This document shows positions 15,843 to 24,143 of a stretch of 64,000 bases of DNA, piece after piece. A model generated the notes under the pieces. It searched no databases, had not been told where the DNA came from, and worked only from the letters and a program-made list of their open reading frames with translations. The DNA comes from Deltaproteobacteria bacterium (GTDB lineage: Bacteria > Desulfobacterota > GWC2-55-46): positions 17,350 through 81,349 of the forward strand of contig JACRET010000002.1 of NCBI GenBank assembly GCA_016218105.1, given 5' to 3'. Position numbers and translations under genes: made by a program. Within the stretch, counting starts at the first letter, position 1, and the number at the start of each line of letters is the position of its first letter.

Positions 15843-17597
15843 ATGGATAATACCCACAACTATAATAAATTACGCCTGGCCGGGATAATATTGACCGTCG
15901 TGATATCCTTCTCGGTCTACTATAACACCCTCGGGAACGGATTTGTCTATGACGACCACCTCCAGATAGAAAAGAACGAGTGGATAACGTCGGCAAAATA
16001 CCTGCCCGAGATATTCAAGAACCACGTCTACGGGTTTAAGGCCGATCTGAAGGTCACAAGCTCGTACCGGCCGCTCCTTATGGTCATATACATGGCGGAG
16101 TATTTTTTCTTCGGGCTTAAGGAGTGGGGCTGGCATCTCCTGAACATAATCCTCCACTCGGCCAATGGAGTGGCGGTATTTTTTTTGACAGCTTCTCTCC
16201 TGAAGAAGGGTTCGGACGGCGCATCCCCGTCCGCGATAATCGCGCCTCTCTTCGCGTCGGCGCTGTTTGCCGCGCACCCGGCCCACTCCGAGCCCGTAGC
16301 CTGGATAGCCTGCGTCCCTGAGCTTTCATATACCCTCTTCTATCTGCTCGCGTTTTATTTCTACATTAACACAGGCAGGGGAGGGATTGTTTTATCGGCG
16401 GCCTTCTACTTCCTCGCCCTCCTTTGCAAAGAGACCGCGATAACTTTCCCGGCAGTAGCGTTTATTTACGATTATTCGGTAAGAAGGGAGGGGGTTGGCA
16501 GGCATTTAAAGCGTTATATCGTTCTGTCAGCCGTTGTCCTCGTTTATTTCGCCATCAGGTTCGCAGTCCTTGGCGGGGTCAAGCCCGGCCCCGGCATGCA
16601 CCCGTATCTCGATACCATTCTTCTATCTATAAATATTCCGGTTTTCTTTCTGGATTACATATACGCCCTTGTATGGCCCGTAAAATTCTATCCGTTCAGG
16701 GTCTTTACCCCTGTACTGTCATTCTTCGAGATAAAGGCCCTCGTATCCGTCTTTTTTATACTCATAACCGCGGGGCTGATATTCAGGTTCAGGAAGGTTT
16801 TGAACCCACTGGTTATCTTCACGGTAATTTTCTTCTGTATTACGATACTTCCCGCTCTGTACATCCCGGCTCTCAGCCAGAACCCCTTTGCCGAGAGGCA
16901 GGCCTATCTGCCTTCCGCGGGTTTTTTTATTTTAATCGGCGCCGTTGCGTACTATCTCATGAAGAAGGCCCCAAGATGGACGGCAGCGGCCCTTGCGGCG
17001 CTTTTGATTGTTACAGCGCTTTATTCGTGGGGGACGGTAAAGAGAAATTTTGAGTGGAGCGATGATCTGAGCATCTGGAGCGCGTCAGCGAGGGCGGAGG
17101 AGGGGAATTACCTCGCCATGCACAATATCGGGGTCGAATATGGTATCATGGGCAGGGTCGACGAGGCCGCTCATGAATACAGGGAATCGATAAAGGCTAA
17201 CAGCCTGAGGAGGTTCCCTGACAAGGTCACGCTCGTCCTTTCTCATATGCATCTGGCCAGGATTTACAGGCAGAAAGGGATGCGAAGCGATGCGGTCAGG
17301 GAATTCAAGGAGGCGGCCGTAATAAAGCCTGACTACGCAGAAGCCTATTACAATATCGCCCTCACGTACCAGGAAATGGGTCTCTGCGACGAAGCCCTCG
17401 ATTTTTATAACCAGGCTTTGAGCTTCCCCTGGAGGCGGCAGGACCTTAAGGATATATACAGCAATATGGGAAGCTGTTTCGCAAGGAAGGGGCTCTATAG
17501 CGAGGCCGTCTTAAGTCTTGAAGAGGCGCTTCGGATCGCCCCCGGAGACCCGGCGGTTATCAATAATCTGAGTCTGATAAGAAAGATGGCTGATTGA
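15843..17597 (+). CDS. TMTC-like membrane glycosyltransferase with TPRs (paralogue 4)
   Basis: This 584-residue protein starts seven bases after the GT2 gene. The GT-C first loop reads NGFVYDDHLQIEKNEW, followed by YRPLLMVIYMAEYFFFG, GWHLLNIILHSANGVAVF, AHPAHSEPVAWIACVPEL and LLCKETAITFP. The WIACVPEL form, with Cys, is shared with paralogue 5 (WIGCVPEL) but not with 2 and 3 (WVSA...EL), so 4 and 5 form a sister pair. The C-terminal domain has about four TPR-type repeats. One of them is interrupted by a longer linker around SLRRFPDKVTLVLSHM, also seen in paralogue 5. Function is inferred as for the rest of the cluster. Confidence 0.88.
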   Translation: MDNTHNYNKLRLAGIILTVVISFSVYYNTLGNGFVYDDHLQIEKNEWITSAKYLPEIFKNHVYGFKADLKVTSSYRPLLMVIYMAEYFFFGLKEWGWHLLNIILHSANGVAVFFLTASLLKKGSDGASPSAIIAPLFASALFAAHPAHSEPVAWIACVPELSYTLFYLLAFYFYINTGRGGIVLSAAFYFLALLCKETAITFPAVAFIYDYSVRREGVGRHLKRYIVLSAVVLVYFAIRFAVLGGVKPGPGMHPYLDTILLSINIPVFFLDYIYALVWPVKFYPFRVFTPVLSFFEIKALVSVFFILITAGLIFRFRKVLNPLVIFTVIFFCITILPALYIPALSQNPFAERQAYLPSAGFFILIGAVAYYLMKKAPRWTAAALAALLIVTALYSWGTVKRNFEWSDDLSIWSASARAEEGNYLAMHNIGVEYGIMGRVDEAAHEYRESIKANSLRRFPDKVTLVLSHMHLARIYRQKGMRSDAVREFKEAAVIKPDYAEAYYNIALTYQEMGLCDEALDFYNQALSFPWRRQDLKDIYSNMGSCFARKGLYSEAVLSLEEALRIAPGDPAVINNLSLIRKMAD

Positions 17598-17599
17598 AG

Positions 17600-19351
17600 A
17601 TGTTGAAGGGTTTTAAATACAGACTGGCGTCGATTTTAATATTGGCCGCCGTTACTTTTGCCGTCTATTACGGCAGTCTCGGGAACGGTTTTGTCTATGA
17701 CGACGCGGAGCAGGTACTGAGGAATAAGTGGATCACGGACATCCGGTATCTCCCCGCAATTTTTACGTCTCACACATTCGCTTTTGCCGAGGGGAGCTAT
17801 CAGGCGATCTCATACCGCCCGCTCTTTATGGCGTTCTATATGCTGGAATATTCCCTTTTCGGCCTGAACGCGTGGGGCTGGCACCTTGTAAATATCATCC
17901 TTCATGCCGTAAACGCGGTTCTTGTCTTTCTTGTCCTCTCACGCCTCCTTGGAAGGGAGAGGGAAGGCTTCGCGGCGTATCTGCCGGCGCTTGCGGGAGC
18001 GCTTATATTCGCTGCGCTCCCCGTAAACAGCGAAGTGGTCTCGTGGATCGGATGCGTTCCGGAGCTCCTTTACACCTCGCTGGCCTTGAGCGCGTTTTAT
18101 CTCTACATAGGGGCAGAGGGTTCTCAAGGGATTTTATCCAGACTCCTTCCGGCCCTGCTCTTCTTTTTAGCCGTATTCACGAAAGAGACCGCCGTCCTGC
18201 TGCCGGTATTCCTTTTTGCATACGATTCGGCAAAGGGAACCAAACCGTTTTTAAGCATGGGCAGGCTCATAAGATACCTGCCGTTCGTTATAGCGGGAGC
18301 CGTCTATATATGTTTAAAGATGGGCTTGCTGGGGCATGTGGCGGCGCCTGAAAAGCTCCATACGAACCTGAAAGGGACAGACTACCTTATAAACGCCTTT
18401 CCGCTCTTTACGGGGTATTTAAAGGCGTTGCTGTTGCCCATAAACGATTATCCGCTCCAGCTCTTCAGGCCTGCGGCGTCATTTGCCGGCGTTGATGTTC
18501 TGGTATCTGTATCCATAATATCTGCCCTGGCGATAATCATCTTTCTTGCAAGAAAAAAGCTTGATCCTCTGTTCTTCCTCGGGCTTGCCTTTATCGTAAT
18601 ACCGCTCCTGCCCGCGCTTTACGCGCCCGCCATAAGCAGGACGCCTTTCGCGGACAGGTATCTATACTTCCCTTCGATCGGGCTTGGCCTTATAACCGCG
18701 CTCTCCTTCAGGAAGATCCTTTCAGCCAGAGGCGCTCTGATCCCCGCCCTCGTTCTATTGATATTCGCAACCGCTGTCTATTCCGTTTGGGCGCGCCAGA
18801 GGTCGTTTTTCTGGAAGGACGACCGGACGCTCTGGGCCAGGGCCCTCGAAGGGTCTTCCTCCAACTATCTTGCTCTCCATTCCATAGGTTACATGGATTT
18901 AAAAGAGGGGCGGACGGACGCGGCAGTGACGGGGTTAAGAGAAGCGCTTAGGTTAAACAACGGGAGCTACTATCCTGACCCGACCATGCTCCTCCTTACG
19001 AGAAAGGTGCTGGCAGCCGCTTATCACAGAAACGGTTTCCTTAAAGAGGCCGCCTCTGAATACAGCGAGGTTTTGAGGGTTGAGCCTGAGGACGCGGTCG
19101 CTGGTTTTAATCTCGGGACTATTTATGAGGGACAAGGGCATACTAACGACGCTATGGAACTTTATTCAAAAGCGATACTCTTCGCTAAAAATCCGGCCCT
19201 CTCGCGTGAAATACGCATAAGGCTTGGAGACAATTACTCGCGCATGGGCCAAAAGGCGGAAGCGGCGGCGAATTATGAGGAGGCCCTCAGGCTCTCGCCG
19301 GGTGACCCATCGTTAATAAACAGGCTAAAAGTCGTAGGTGGCGGAAATTGA
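17600..19351 (+). CDS. TMTC-like membrane glycosyltransferase with TPRs (paralogue 5)
   Basis: This protein of about 583 residues is the last of the tandem set. It has NGFVYDDAEQVLRNKW, YRPLFMAFYMLEYSLFG, GWHLVNIILHAVNAVLVF, LPVNSEVVSWIGCVPEL and VFTKETAVLLP, then about four TPR units ending SRMGQKAEAAANYEEAL. The start is either ATG 17600 (used here) or the TTG at 17594 that overlaps the previous stop; neither has a strong ribosome-binding site, which fits translational coupling. It closes a compact six-gene operon with almost no spacing between genes. The following gene has its own promoter. Confidence 0.88.
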   Translation: MLKGFKYRLASILILAAVTFAVYYGSLGNGFVYDDAEQVLRNKWITDIRYLPAIFTSHTFAFAEGSYQAISYRPLFMAFYMLEYSLFGLNAWGWHLVNIILHAVNAVLVFLVLSRLLGREREGFAAYLPALAGALIFAALPVNSEVVSWIGCVPELLYTSLALSAFYLYIGAEGSQGILSRLLPALLFFLAVFTKETAVLLPVFLFAYDSAKGTKPFLSMGRLIRYLPFVIAGAVYICLKMGLLGHVAAPEKLHTNLKGTDYLINAFPLFTGYLKALLLPINDYPLQLFRPAASFAGVDVLVSVSIISALAIIIFLARKKLDPLFFLGLAFIVIPLLPALYAPAISRTPFADRYLYFPSIGLGLITALSFRKILSARGALIPALVLLIFATAVYSVWARQRSFFWKDDRTLWARALEGSSSNYLALHSIGYMDLKEGRTDAAVTGLREALRLNNGSYYPDPTMLLLTRKVLAAAYHRNGFLKEAASEYSEVLRVEPEDAVAGFNLGTIYEGQGHTNDAMELYSKAILFAKNPALSREIRIRLGDNYSRMGQKAEAAANYEEALRLSPGDPSLINRLKVVGGGN

Positions 19352-19376
19352 GAAGGAGCTTGCAAAAAGCCATATG

Positions 19377-19406
19377 TTGCCGTAATCTCTTGGGTTATGG
19401 TATAAT
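19377..19406 (+). promoter_or_regulatory. Sigma70-type promoter for the HEAT-repeat gene
   Basis: TTGCCG (19377-19382), an 18-base spacer and a perfect TATAAT (19401-19406) lie about 60 bases upstream of the ATG at 19465. This separates the HEAT-repeat gene from the TMTC-like operon. Confidence 0.65.
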
Positions 19407-19464
19407 CCATTCAGGAATGCGGCTCCCAGGTTTAAAAGGATAAAAGAAAGGAATTAGCAGGAAG

Positions 19465-20256
19465 ATGAGCACTGTCCGGGATAAATTGACCAACATGTTT
19501 TCGAAGGTCATGGCAGGCACGGTCACCAGGGAAGAAGGCACTATGCTGCTAAACTTCCTGGCCAAGGAAGACCAGGTAGGCACTATAAAGGAACTTGTCC
19601 ACCTGATCGATAACCCGCCTCAAGGCGTTTTTCCCAAGACGATCCTCCACACGATATCGCTTTCGAGGAACAAGTTGTTTTATAACATAATGGTAGGTAG
19701 CCTGGAACACAAGAATGAGGACGTGTCGATATTGGCCGCGCAGGAGCTCGCGAGGCTGAAGACATCGGACGCGAAGAACGTACTTGTCGAGCACCTCAAC
19801 AGCGAGGCCTACCACGTAAGAAAGGCCTCCGCCATAGCGCTCGTTCAGGGGTTTGGCGAAGGCGTGGAAATAGTAAAAAAGCATCTCATGGAGCATTCCG
19901 AGCCTTTCTACAGGTCTACCTCCGCGCAGGCGCTCGCAACGGCCGGGCGCAGGGGCATGGACGCGCTCCTTACTGTGCTTAATTCCGGCGACGCCGCATC
20001 GGTGGCATCCGCGGCCGAGTCCATTATGAACGCGGTTTCAAGCCTGGACGGCGCGGATATTCCCAAGATATTCGAGGCGCTCATGTCAGCGGGGGATAAG
20101 AAGGATTCAAGGACTATTGTAGAGCTGTTAAAGGTCGCCGCCTCGCTGGGGTCAAGGGCGAAAGGCTTTGAGGGATATGTGCAGGCGTTTTTGGATTATC
20201 CTTTCGACCAGGTAAAGCAGGAGGCGAGGGACGCCCTGAGGCAGATCAGGTCCTGA
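19465..20256 (+). CDS. HEAT-repeat domain protein
   Basis: This 263-residue soluble alpha-solenoid shows successive two-helix repeats of about 30 residues, such as EDVSILAAQELARLKTSDAKNVLVEHL and EAYHVRKASAIALVQGFGEGVEIVKKHL. The pattern matches HEAT or PBS-lyase-like repeats found in many bacterial scaffold proteins. No catalytic motif is seen. An AGGAAG site precedes ATG. It ends eight bases from the convergent stop of the minus-strand TPR gene, and no terminator is visible between them. The partner is unknown. Confidence 0.8.
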   Translation: MSTVRDKLTNMFSKVMAGTVTREEGTMLLNFLAKEDQVGTIKELVHLIDNPPQGVFPKTILHTISLSRNKLFYNIMVGSLEHKNEDVSILAAQELARLKTSDAKNVLVEHLNSEAYHVRKASAIALVQGFGEGVEIVKKHLMEHSEPFYRSTSAQALATAGRRGMDALLTVLNSGDAASVASAAESIMNAVSSLDGADIPKIFEALMSAGDKKDSRTIVELLKVAASLGSRAKGFEGYVQAFLDYPFDQVKQEARDALRQIRS

Positions 20257-20263
20257 CGGTAAG

Positions 20264-21070
20264 CTATCGCCCCTGTGCCAGCCTTAAATTCTCCGCCGCG
20301 TCTTCCAATCCCGGATTTATCTTTAAAGCGCTCTCAAATGCCGCAGCCGCCATTTCCGTCCGTCCCATCCGCAAGTAAGCCTTGCCGAGCCCGTTATAGG
20401 CCTCGGCGTAAGCCGGATTGAGGCTCAAGGCGGCGTTAAATCCCTCCAGTGCGGCCGGTATTTCATCCTTCATTAGATAGGCTTCTCCGATCAGATGATA
20501 AGCCGGCGCGTAATCAGGCAGGTATGAAAGCGCCTTCCGGTATTCGGTTATCGCCTGGTCCAGCCGGCCCGTGTCCCTGAAGAGGTATCCCAGATTTATA
20601 TACGTTTTTACATGGGACGGTTTTATCTCCAGGACTGTCATGTACTCCTTAAACGCGCCATCCATGTTGCCTTTCTTGTAATACGCGTATCCGAGATTGT
20701 TGTGGGCCTCTACGATGTCGGGTTTGAGCTCTATGGCGATGCGGTATTTCTCTATAGCTTCATCTACCCGGCCCCAGGTATGGAATATAGCCCCTATGTT
20801 AAAGTAGGCCTTGCCATAATAAGGGTAGATATCTATGGCCTTGAGGTTCTCCTCAAGCGCTTCATCCAGTTTCCCCTCTCCGGCAAGAACCGTGGCGTAG
20901 TTATAATGCGGGCGCGCCTTTCCGGGGGATTTCCTTACTATGTCTCCCCACAGGGATGCCGGTGTCTTCCATGTTTTATTTCTGCTGTAGGTGGCGCCTC
21001 CAAGCGCAAGGATGACGGCTGCCAGGAGAAGGATCGCTAGATTTGCCGGGAAGGCGTCTTCATTTTCCAT
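20264..21070 (-). CDS. Membrane-anchored TPR protein, truncated relative of the TMTC-like family
   Basis: This 268-residue protein has one N-terminal transmembrane helix (LAILLLAAVILALGGATYS) followed by six TPR units. The junction TYSRNKTWKTPASLWGDIVRKSP closely resembles the last helix and linker of the tandem glycosyltransferases (for example VRNKVWVNEIRLFEDIVRKSP). It therefore looks like the C-terminal part of a sixth paralogue that has lost the catalytic membrane domain. Only 34 bases separate it from the barrel gene upstream, so the missing part is not encoded nearby. The intact frame and start suggest a functional stand-alone adaptor rather than a pseudogene. It is the last gene of the minus-strand cytochrome/barrel run. 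Confidence 0.8.
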   Translation of the reverse strand: MENEDAFPANLAILLLAAVILALGGATYSRNKTWKTPASLWGDIVRKSPGKARPHYNYATVLAGEGKLDEALEENLKAIDIYPYYGKAYFNIGAIFHTWGRVDEAIEKYRIAIELKPDIVEAHNNLGYAYYKKGNMDGAFKEYMTVLEIKPSHVKTYINLGYLFRDTGRLDQAITEYRKALSYLPDYAPAYHLIGEAYLMKDEIPAALEGFNAALSLNPAYAEAYNGLGKAYLRMGRTEMAAAAFESALKINPGLEDAAENLRLAQGR

Positions 21071-21104
21071 TTTGATATCCGGTTAAAGACGGACTGCGGT
21101 TATA

Positions 21105-23021
21105 TTACCATATTCTGACGAAAACCCTTGTAGCCTTGAACAGGATAGAGTTTTCTTTTGTCTCGGTGTTATTGTCATTGGTAAGCGAATACTTCTGTTC
21201 GAGCGCGACCAGCCAGCTCCGGAGCGGATAAAGCAAGGAGTTTTGGAAAAGCAACGCGTCCTTTTTGGTGCTGGAGCCCCTCTTTTCCGTCATTTGGAGA
21301 GTTGACTGCCATGAAAGGTTGTTGAACTTTCTAGAGTAGCTCGCCAGATATTGCGCGTCTTTTACCAGCTCCGAGCCGCCCTCAAATTCGCTGTCGGTAA
21401 CGCTGTAAAAGACGGACAGGCTTAAGTTGCCTTTCAGCACAGCTCTGCCATGGCTTGCGGAAACGCCCGCCGAATCCGACTGGCCGAAGCCGCTCTGCGT
21501 TGTGAAGGTGTTGGAACGTTCGGCGTATGACTGGAGCGATACGTTCTTGAAATATGTGGACGTAGCATCGAGCCTGTATGTCTCGGTTTTGCTGTCGGTG
21601 GAATCCAGGTATGAATCCAGGGAATATTTCTGATAAGAAGCGTTCATTAAAATGTATTTTTTTAATTCCTTGTTAAACGCGCTCGCGCTGTAGGTCTTTG
21701 TGGTGGTGTCTATGTTTTCTCCGGAGAAGGTTTTTACCTCACCTCTGGAATAAGCGACAGCGAAGCCGACGAAGCGGTTTACGTCTATGTTGCTCAGCGA
21801 ACCATTGACGGTCTGCTCAAGACCCTTTCCAGCCGGAAGGTCCTGCGCCTTGTCCTCCACATAGCCAAGGCTGTAACCCGCGCCCAGGAGCGCCCACGAT
21901 AATGTCTTGTTATATGTGGCCCTCGAGGTCACTCTGAACGTCTTCCGGTCTCCTGTCGTGGTGCTGCTGTCGGTTGAATTGGTCTTATAGTCCGAATAGG
22001 AGACCGCTCCAGAGGTCGAGAGGTTCGATGTTACCCTGTAATTCACACCGGCGTTCGCGCCCGTCGTAGCCGTCTCCGAACTTGAAGAGGATGATTCGTT
22101 ATCCGCGGTGCTTAAGTTGAGGCCTGCATTCGCGTCAGCCCGGTCGTTAAGCCTGTAGAGCATGTCGGCGGAATAGTTTTTGCCGATCTGAGTGTCGGAA
22201 TCTATTTTGGTCCTGTAAAAAGTGTAGTGGTGATTCTGCGTAAAATCCGTGCTGGGCTTTGAGTTAAGCGTAAGGGTCAATCCCTCAAGGCTGGTATCCG
22301 TATCATCAGACTCCGAATTGCTTCTGGTGGCGCCGAGATATAACTGCGTGCTTCTTGAAACTTTTGTGGTGTTGCTGTAATTGATGGTATTCTGGGAAGA
22401 ATTCGTGCCATCGCTGGAGTCCGAGGTCGAGTATGTGGAAGTAAGCTCGTTTTGCGTAGGCCCCAGGGCCTTTTTCATTATGACCTTGTAATTCCCGGTT
22501 TCGGATTCCACGCTGCTCGACTCCGTCAGCGCCCTCTCGGCGTATATGGATGTTTGAGGGAGGGTCCTGAGCTTCAGGAACCAATTGAGCCCGTATGTGG
22601 TCTTTGTGGTTATGCTATCGGAGCTGCTGGTGCTGGATTCGGCATGCGTGCCGTAAAGCGTCAGAGGTATGCCTGACTTAGGGAGTATTGTAGTCCTTAA
22701 ATAGTAATCCTTGGTGTCGGTATTGATGTCGCTGGATGTGGAAGTGTAATTGTTATCGGTGAACGCAAACCCCGCGTCGTAAATCACGAGCCTTCTTGAT
22801 ACGATATTCCCCTTCAGGTCGAGGCTGTACGTCTGCTGGAACCTTGAGGAGTCCGAACTGACGCCGTTCTGCTCGGTCGAGGCTTTTTCGAACTCGAAAT
22901 AGACCCTTCCCACGAGGGACTTGTATATGTAGGGGTCTTCTTCTACGGCATAGGCTACTTTGGGCGCAAAACAGCCTGCGAGGAAAACCGCTGCCCACAA
23001 TAACCGTTTGTTGCGGAACAT
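21105..23021 (-). CDS. Ser/Thr-rich outer-membrane beta-barrel protein
   Basis: This 638-residue protein has an N-terminal signal (cleavage expected after KVAYA, about residue 25). A lipobox-like LAGC at 14-17 leaves a lipoprotein reading open. The rest is alternating beta-strand sequence with very many Ser, Thr, Asn and Asp residues (runs such as SSSSSSETATTGANAG). It ends in an aromatic-terminated strand (FVRIW), the usual recognition end for the BAM complex. I see no CxxCH or TonB box. It resembles large, poorly conserved barrels found next to multiheme cytochromes, where they act as export pores or porin sleeves. The position downstream of the cytochrome genes supports that, but the role is inference. 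Confidence 0.75.
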   Translation of the reverse strand: MFRNKRLLWAAVFLAGCFAPKVAYAVEEDPYIYKSLVGRVYFEFEKASTEQNGVSSDSSRFQQTYSLDLKGNIVSRRLVIYDAGFAFTDNNYTSTSSDINTDTKDYYLRTTILPKSGIPLTLYGTHAESSTSSSDSITTKTTYGLNWFLKLRTLPQTSIYAERALTESSSVESETGNYKVIMKKALGPTQNELTSTYSTSDSSDGTNSSQNTINYSNTTKVSRSTQLYLGATRSNSESDDTDTSLEGLTLTLNSKPSTDFTQNHHYTFYRTKIDSDTQIGKNYSADMLYRLNDRADANAGLNLSTADNESSSSSSETATTGANAGVNYRVTSNLSTSGAVSYSDYKTNSTDSSTTTGDRKTFRVTSRATYNKTLSWALLGAGYSLGYVEDKAQDLPAGKGLEQTVNGSLSNIDVNRFVGFAVAYSRGEVKTFSGENIDTTTKTYSASAFNKELKKYILMNASYQKYSLDSYLDSTDSKTETYRLDATSTYFKNVSLQSYAERSNTFTTQSGFGQSDSAGVSASHGRAVLKGNLSLSVFYSVTDSEFEGGSELVKDAQYLASYSRKFNNLSWQSTLQMTEKRGSSTKKDALLFQNSLLYPLRSWLVALEQKYSLTNDNNTETKENSILFKATRVFVRIW

Positions 23022-23218
23022 ATTGCCTGGTCCTTTCTTTGAGTTGAACCTTGATCAACCCTGCGAGCCTAGTCCTTCTGCCCCGTCCCAACGCGCATTG
23101 CCACGGCGTCGTGGCGTTCTTCTTTATGAAAATTGAGATAAGTCTTGAAACTTCCCGGGCGTCTCCCCGGTGAAAACTGAAGCTTTAAGGATGTCCCCTG
23201 GGGACAATTGATAAGCTG

Positions 23219-23242
23219 GAGGCGGCGCAGACGCGCCGCCTC
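23219..23242. other. 10-bp GC-rich stem-loop after the SUMF1 lipoprotein gene
   Basis: GAGGCGGCGC, a four-base loop and GCGCCGCCTC form a perfect stem starting eight bases past the stop codon at 23250. On the minus strand the A/T run lies before rather than after the stem, so it is not a classical intrinsic terminator. It may stabilise or process the mRNA between the SUMF1 gene and the barrel gene. Confidence 0.5.
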
Positions 23243-23249
23243 AAAAAAA

Positions 23250-24038
23250 CTACCAGACGCACCTGAAGCCGAGATCGTTGAAGCGGCCTTCAGGAGGCGC
23301 TGTATTTCTGAATGGAGCCCTCACGTAGACCTGGAGCGAATAGTGACCCATGCCGCCCCATCCTCCGCCACGGACTACCTTGAATTTTTCTCCATAATCC
23401 GGGTCTTTGAACGGGCTGTCGGGGTACGGTTTATACCAGTCCGCCGTCCACTCCTGTGCGTTACCCGACATGTCCGCTGCGCCGTACGGGCTCTGTCCGT
23501 CCTTGAGCGTGCCTACCGGAACGGTGCCGCCGTATTCGCCCATGGTATTGACTTTTTTAATGTCGAAATCATTGCCCCACGGGAATGCCCTGCCGTCGGT
23601 GCCTCTCGCCGCCTTTTCCCATTCAGCCTCGGTCGGGAGCCTCTTGCCTTTCCATTTGCAATATTCGTCGGCGTCTTTCCAGTTGACGAATACCACCGGA
23701 TGTTCCGCCAACTCGGCCTGGTAGGCGCCCCCTGTCCAGTGCGGCGGGGCGGGATGCTTGGCCTGATCCACAAATTCCTTGTAGCTCTTGTTCGTTACTT
23801 CGGTCCTGTCTATATGGAATGTATTGAGGCTGACCTTTCTCTCAGGCCTTTCATTGGCGTACCAGGGCCTCCTGTCGCCGTATTGCAGGGCCTTTGCCTC
23901 CCTGTCGACCTCGTTGCTGCCCATGATGAATTCGCCTTTGGGTATCTTTATCATGTCCTCAGGGGGCGATTTGCAGCCCGTGAGGAGAATGACCACCGCA
24001 GGCAGTAGAAAATACTTCGCTTTACCGAAACAGCGCAT
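23250..24038 (-). CDS. SUMF1/FGE-fold lipoprotein
   Basis: This protein of about 262 residues has a lipoprotein signal (VVILLTGC with the lipobox Cys) and one formylglycine-generating-enzyme-fold domain. Recognisable segments are IPKGEFIMGSN, FHIDRTEVTNKSYKEF, GKRLPTEAEWEKAARG, FPWG, MSGNAQEW and a C-terminal GFRCVW. The cysteine pair used by true FGE is absent: the region after VVRGGGW reads GGMGHYSLQVYVRA. It is therefore probably a non-catalytic or differently active SUMF1 protein in the outer or inner membrane. The start at 24038 follows GGAGGGAAGGTA. It is the second SUMF1 gene in the run. Confidence 0.88.
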   Translation of the reverse strand: MRCFGKAKYFLLPAVVILLTGCKSPPEDMIKIPKGEFIMGSNEVDREAKALQYGDRRPWYANERPERKVSLNTFHIDRTEVTNKSYKEFVDQAKHPAPPHWTGGAYQAELAEHPVVFVNWKDADEYCKWKGKRLPTEAEWEKAARGTDGRAFPWGNDFDIKKVNTMGEYGGTVPVGTLKDGQSPYGAADMSGNAQEWTADWYKPYPDSPFKDPDYGEKFKVVRGGGWGGMGHYSLQVYVRAPFRNTAPPEGRFNDLGFRCVW

Positions 24039-24143
24039 TACCTTCCCTCCTTGAGAATTGGTGCGTTCGTGCGGAACAATGCCTTTCAAGGCAAAGTTTC
24101 CAACCTGAAAATATATCTATAAACAGCCTTGTTTTCAAGTTTT

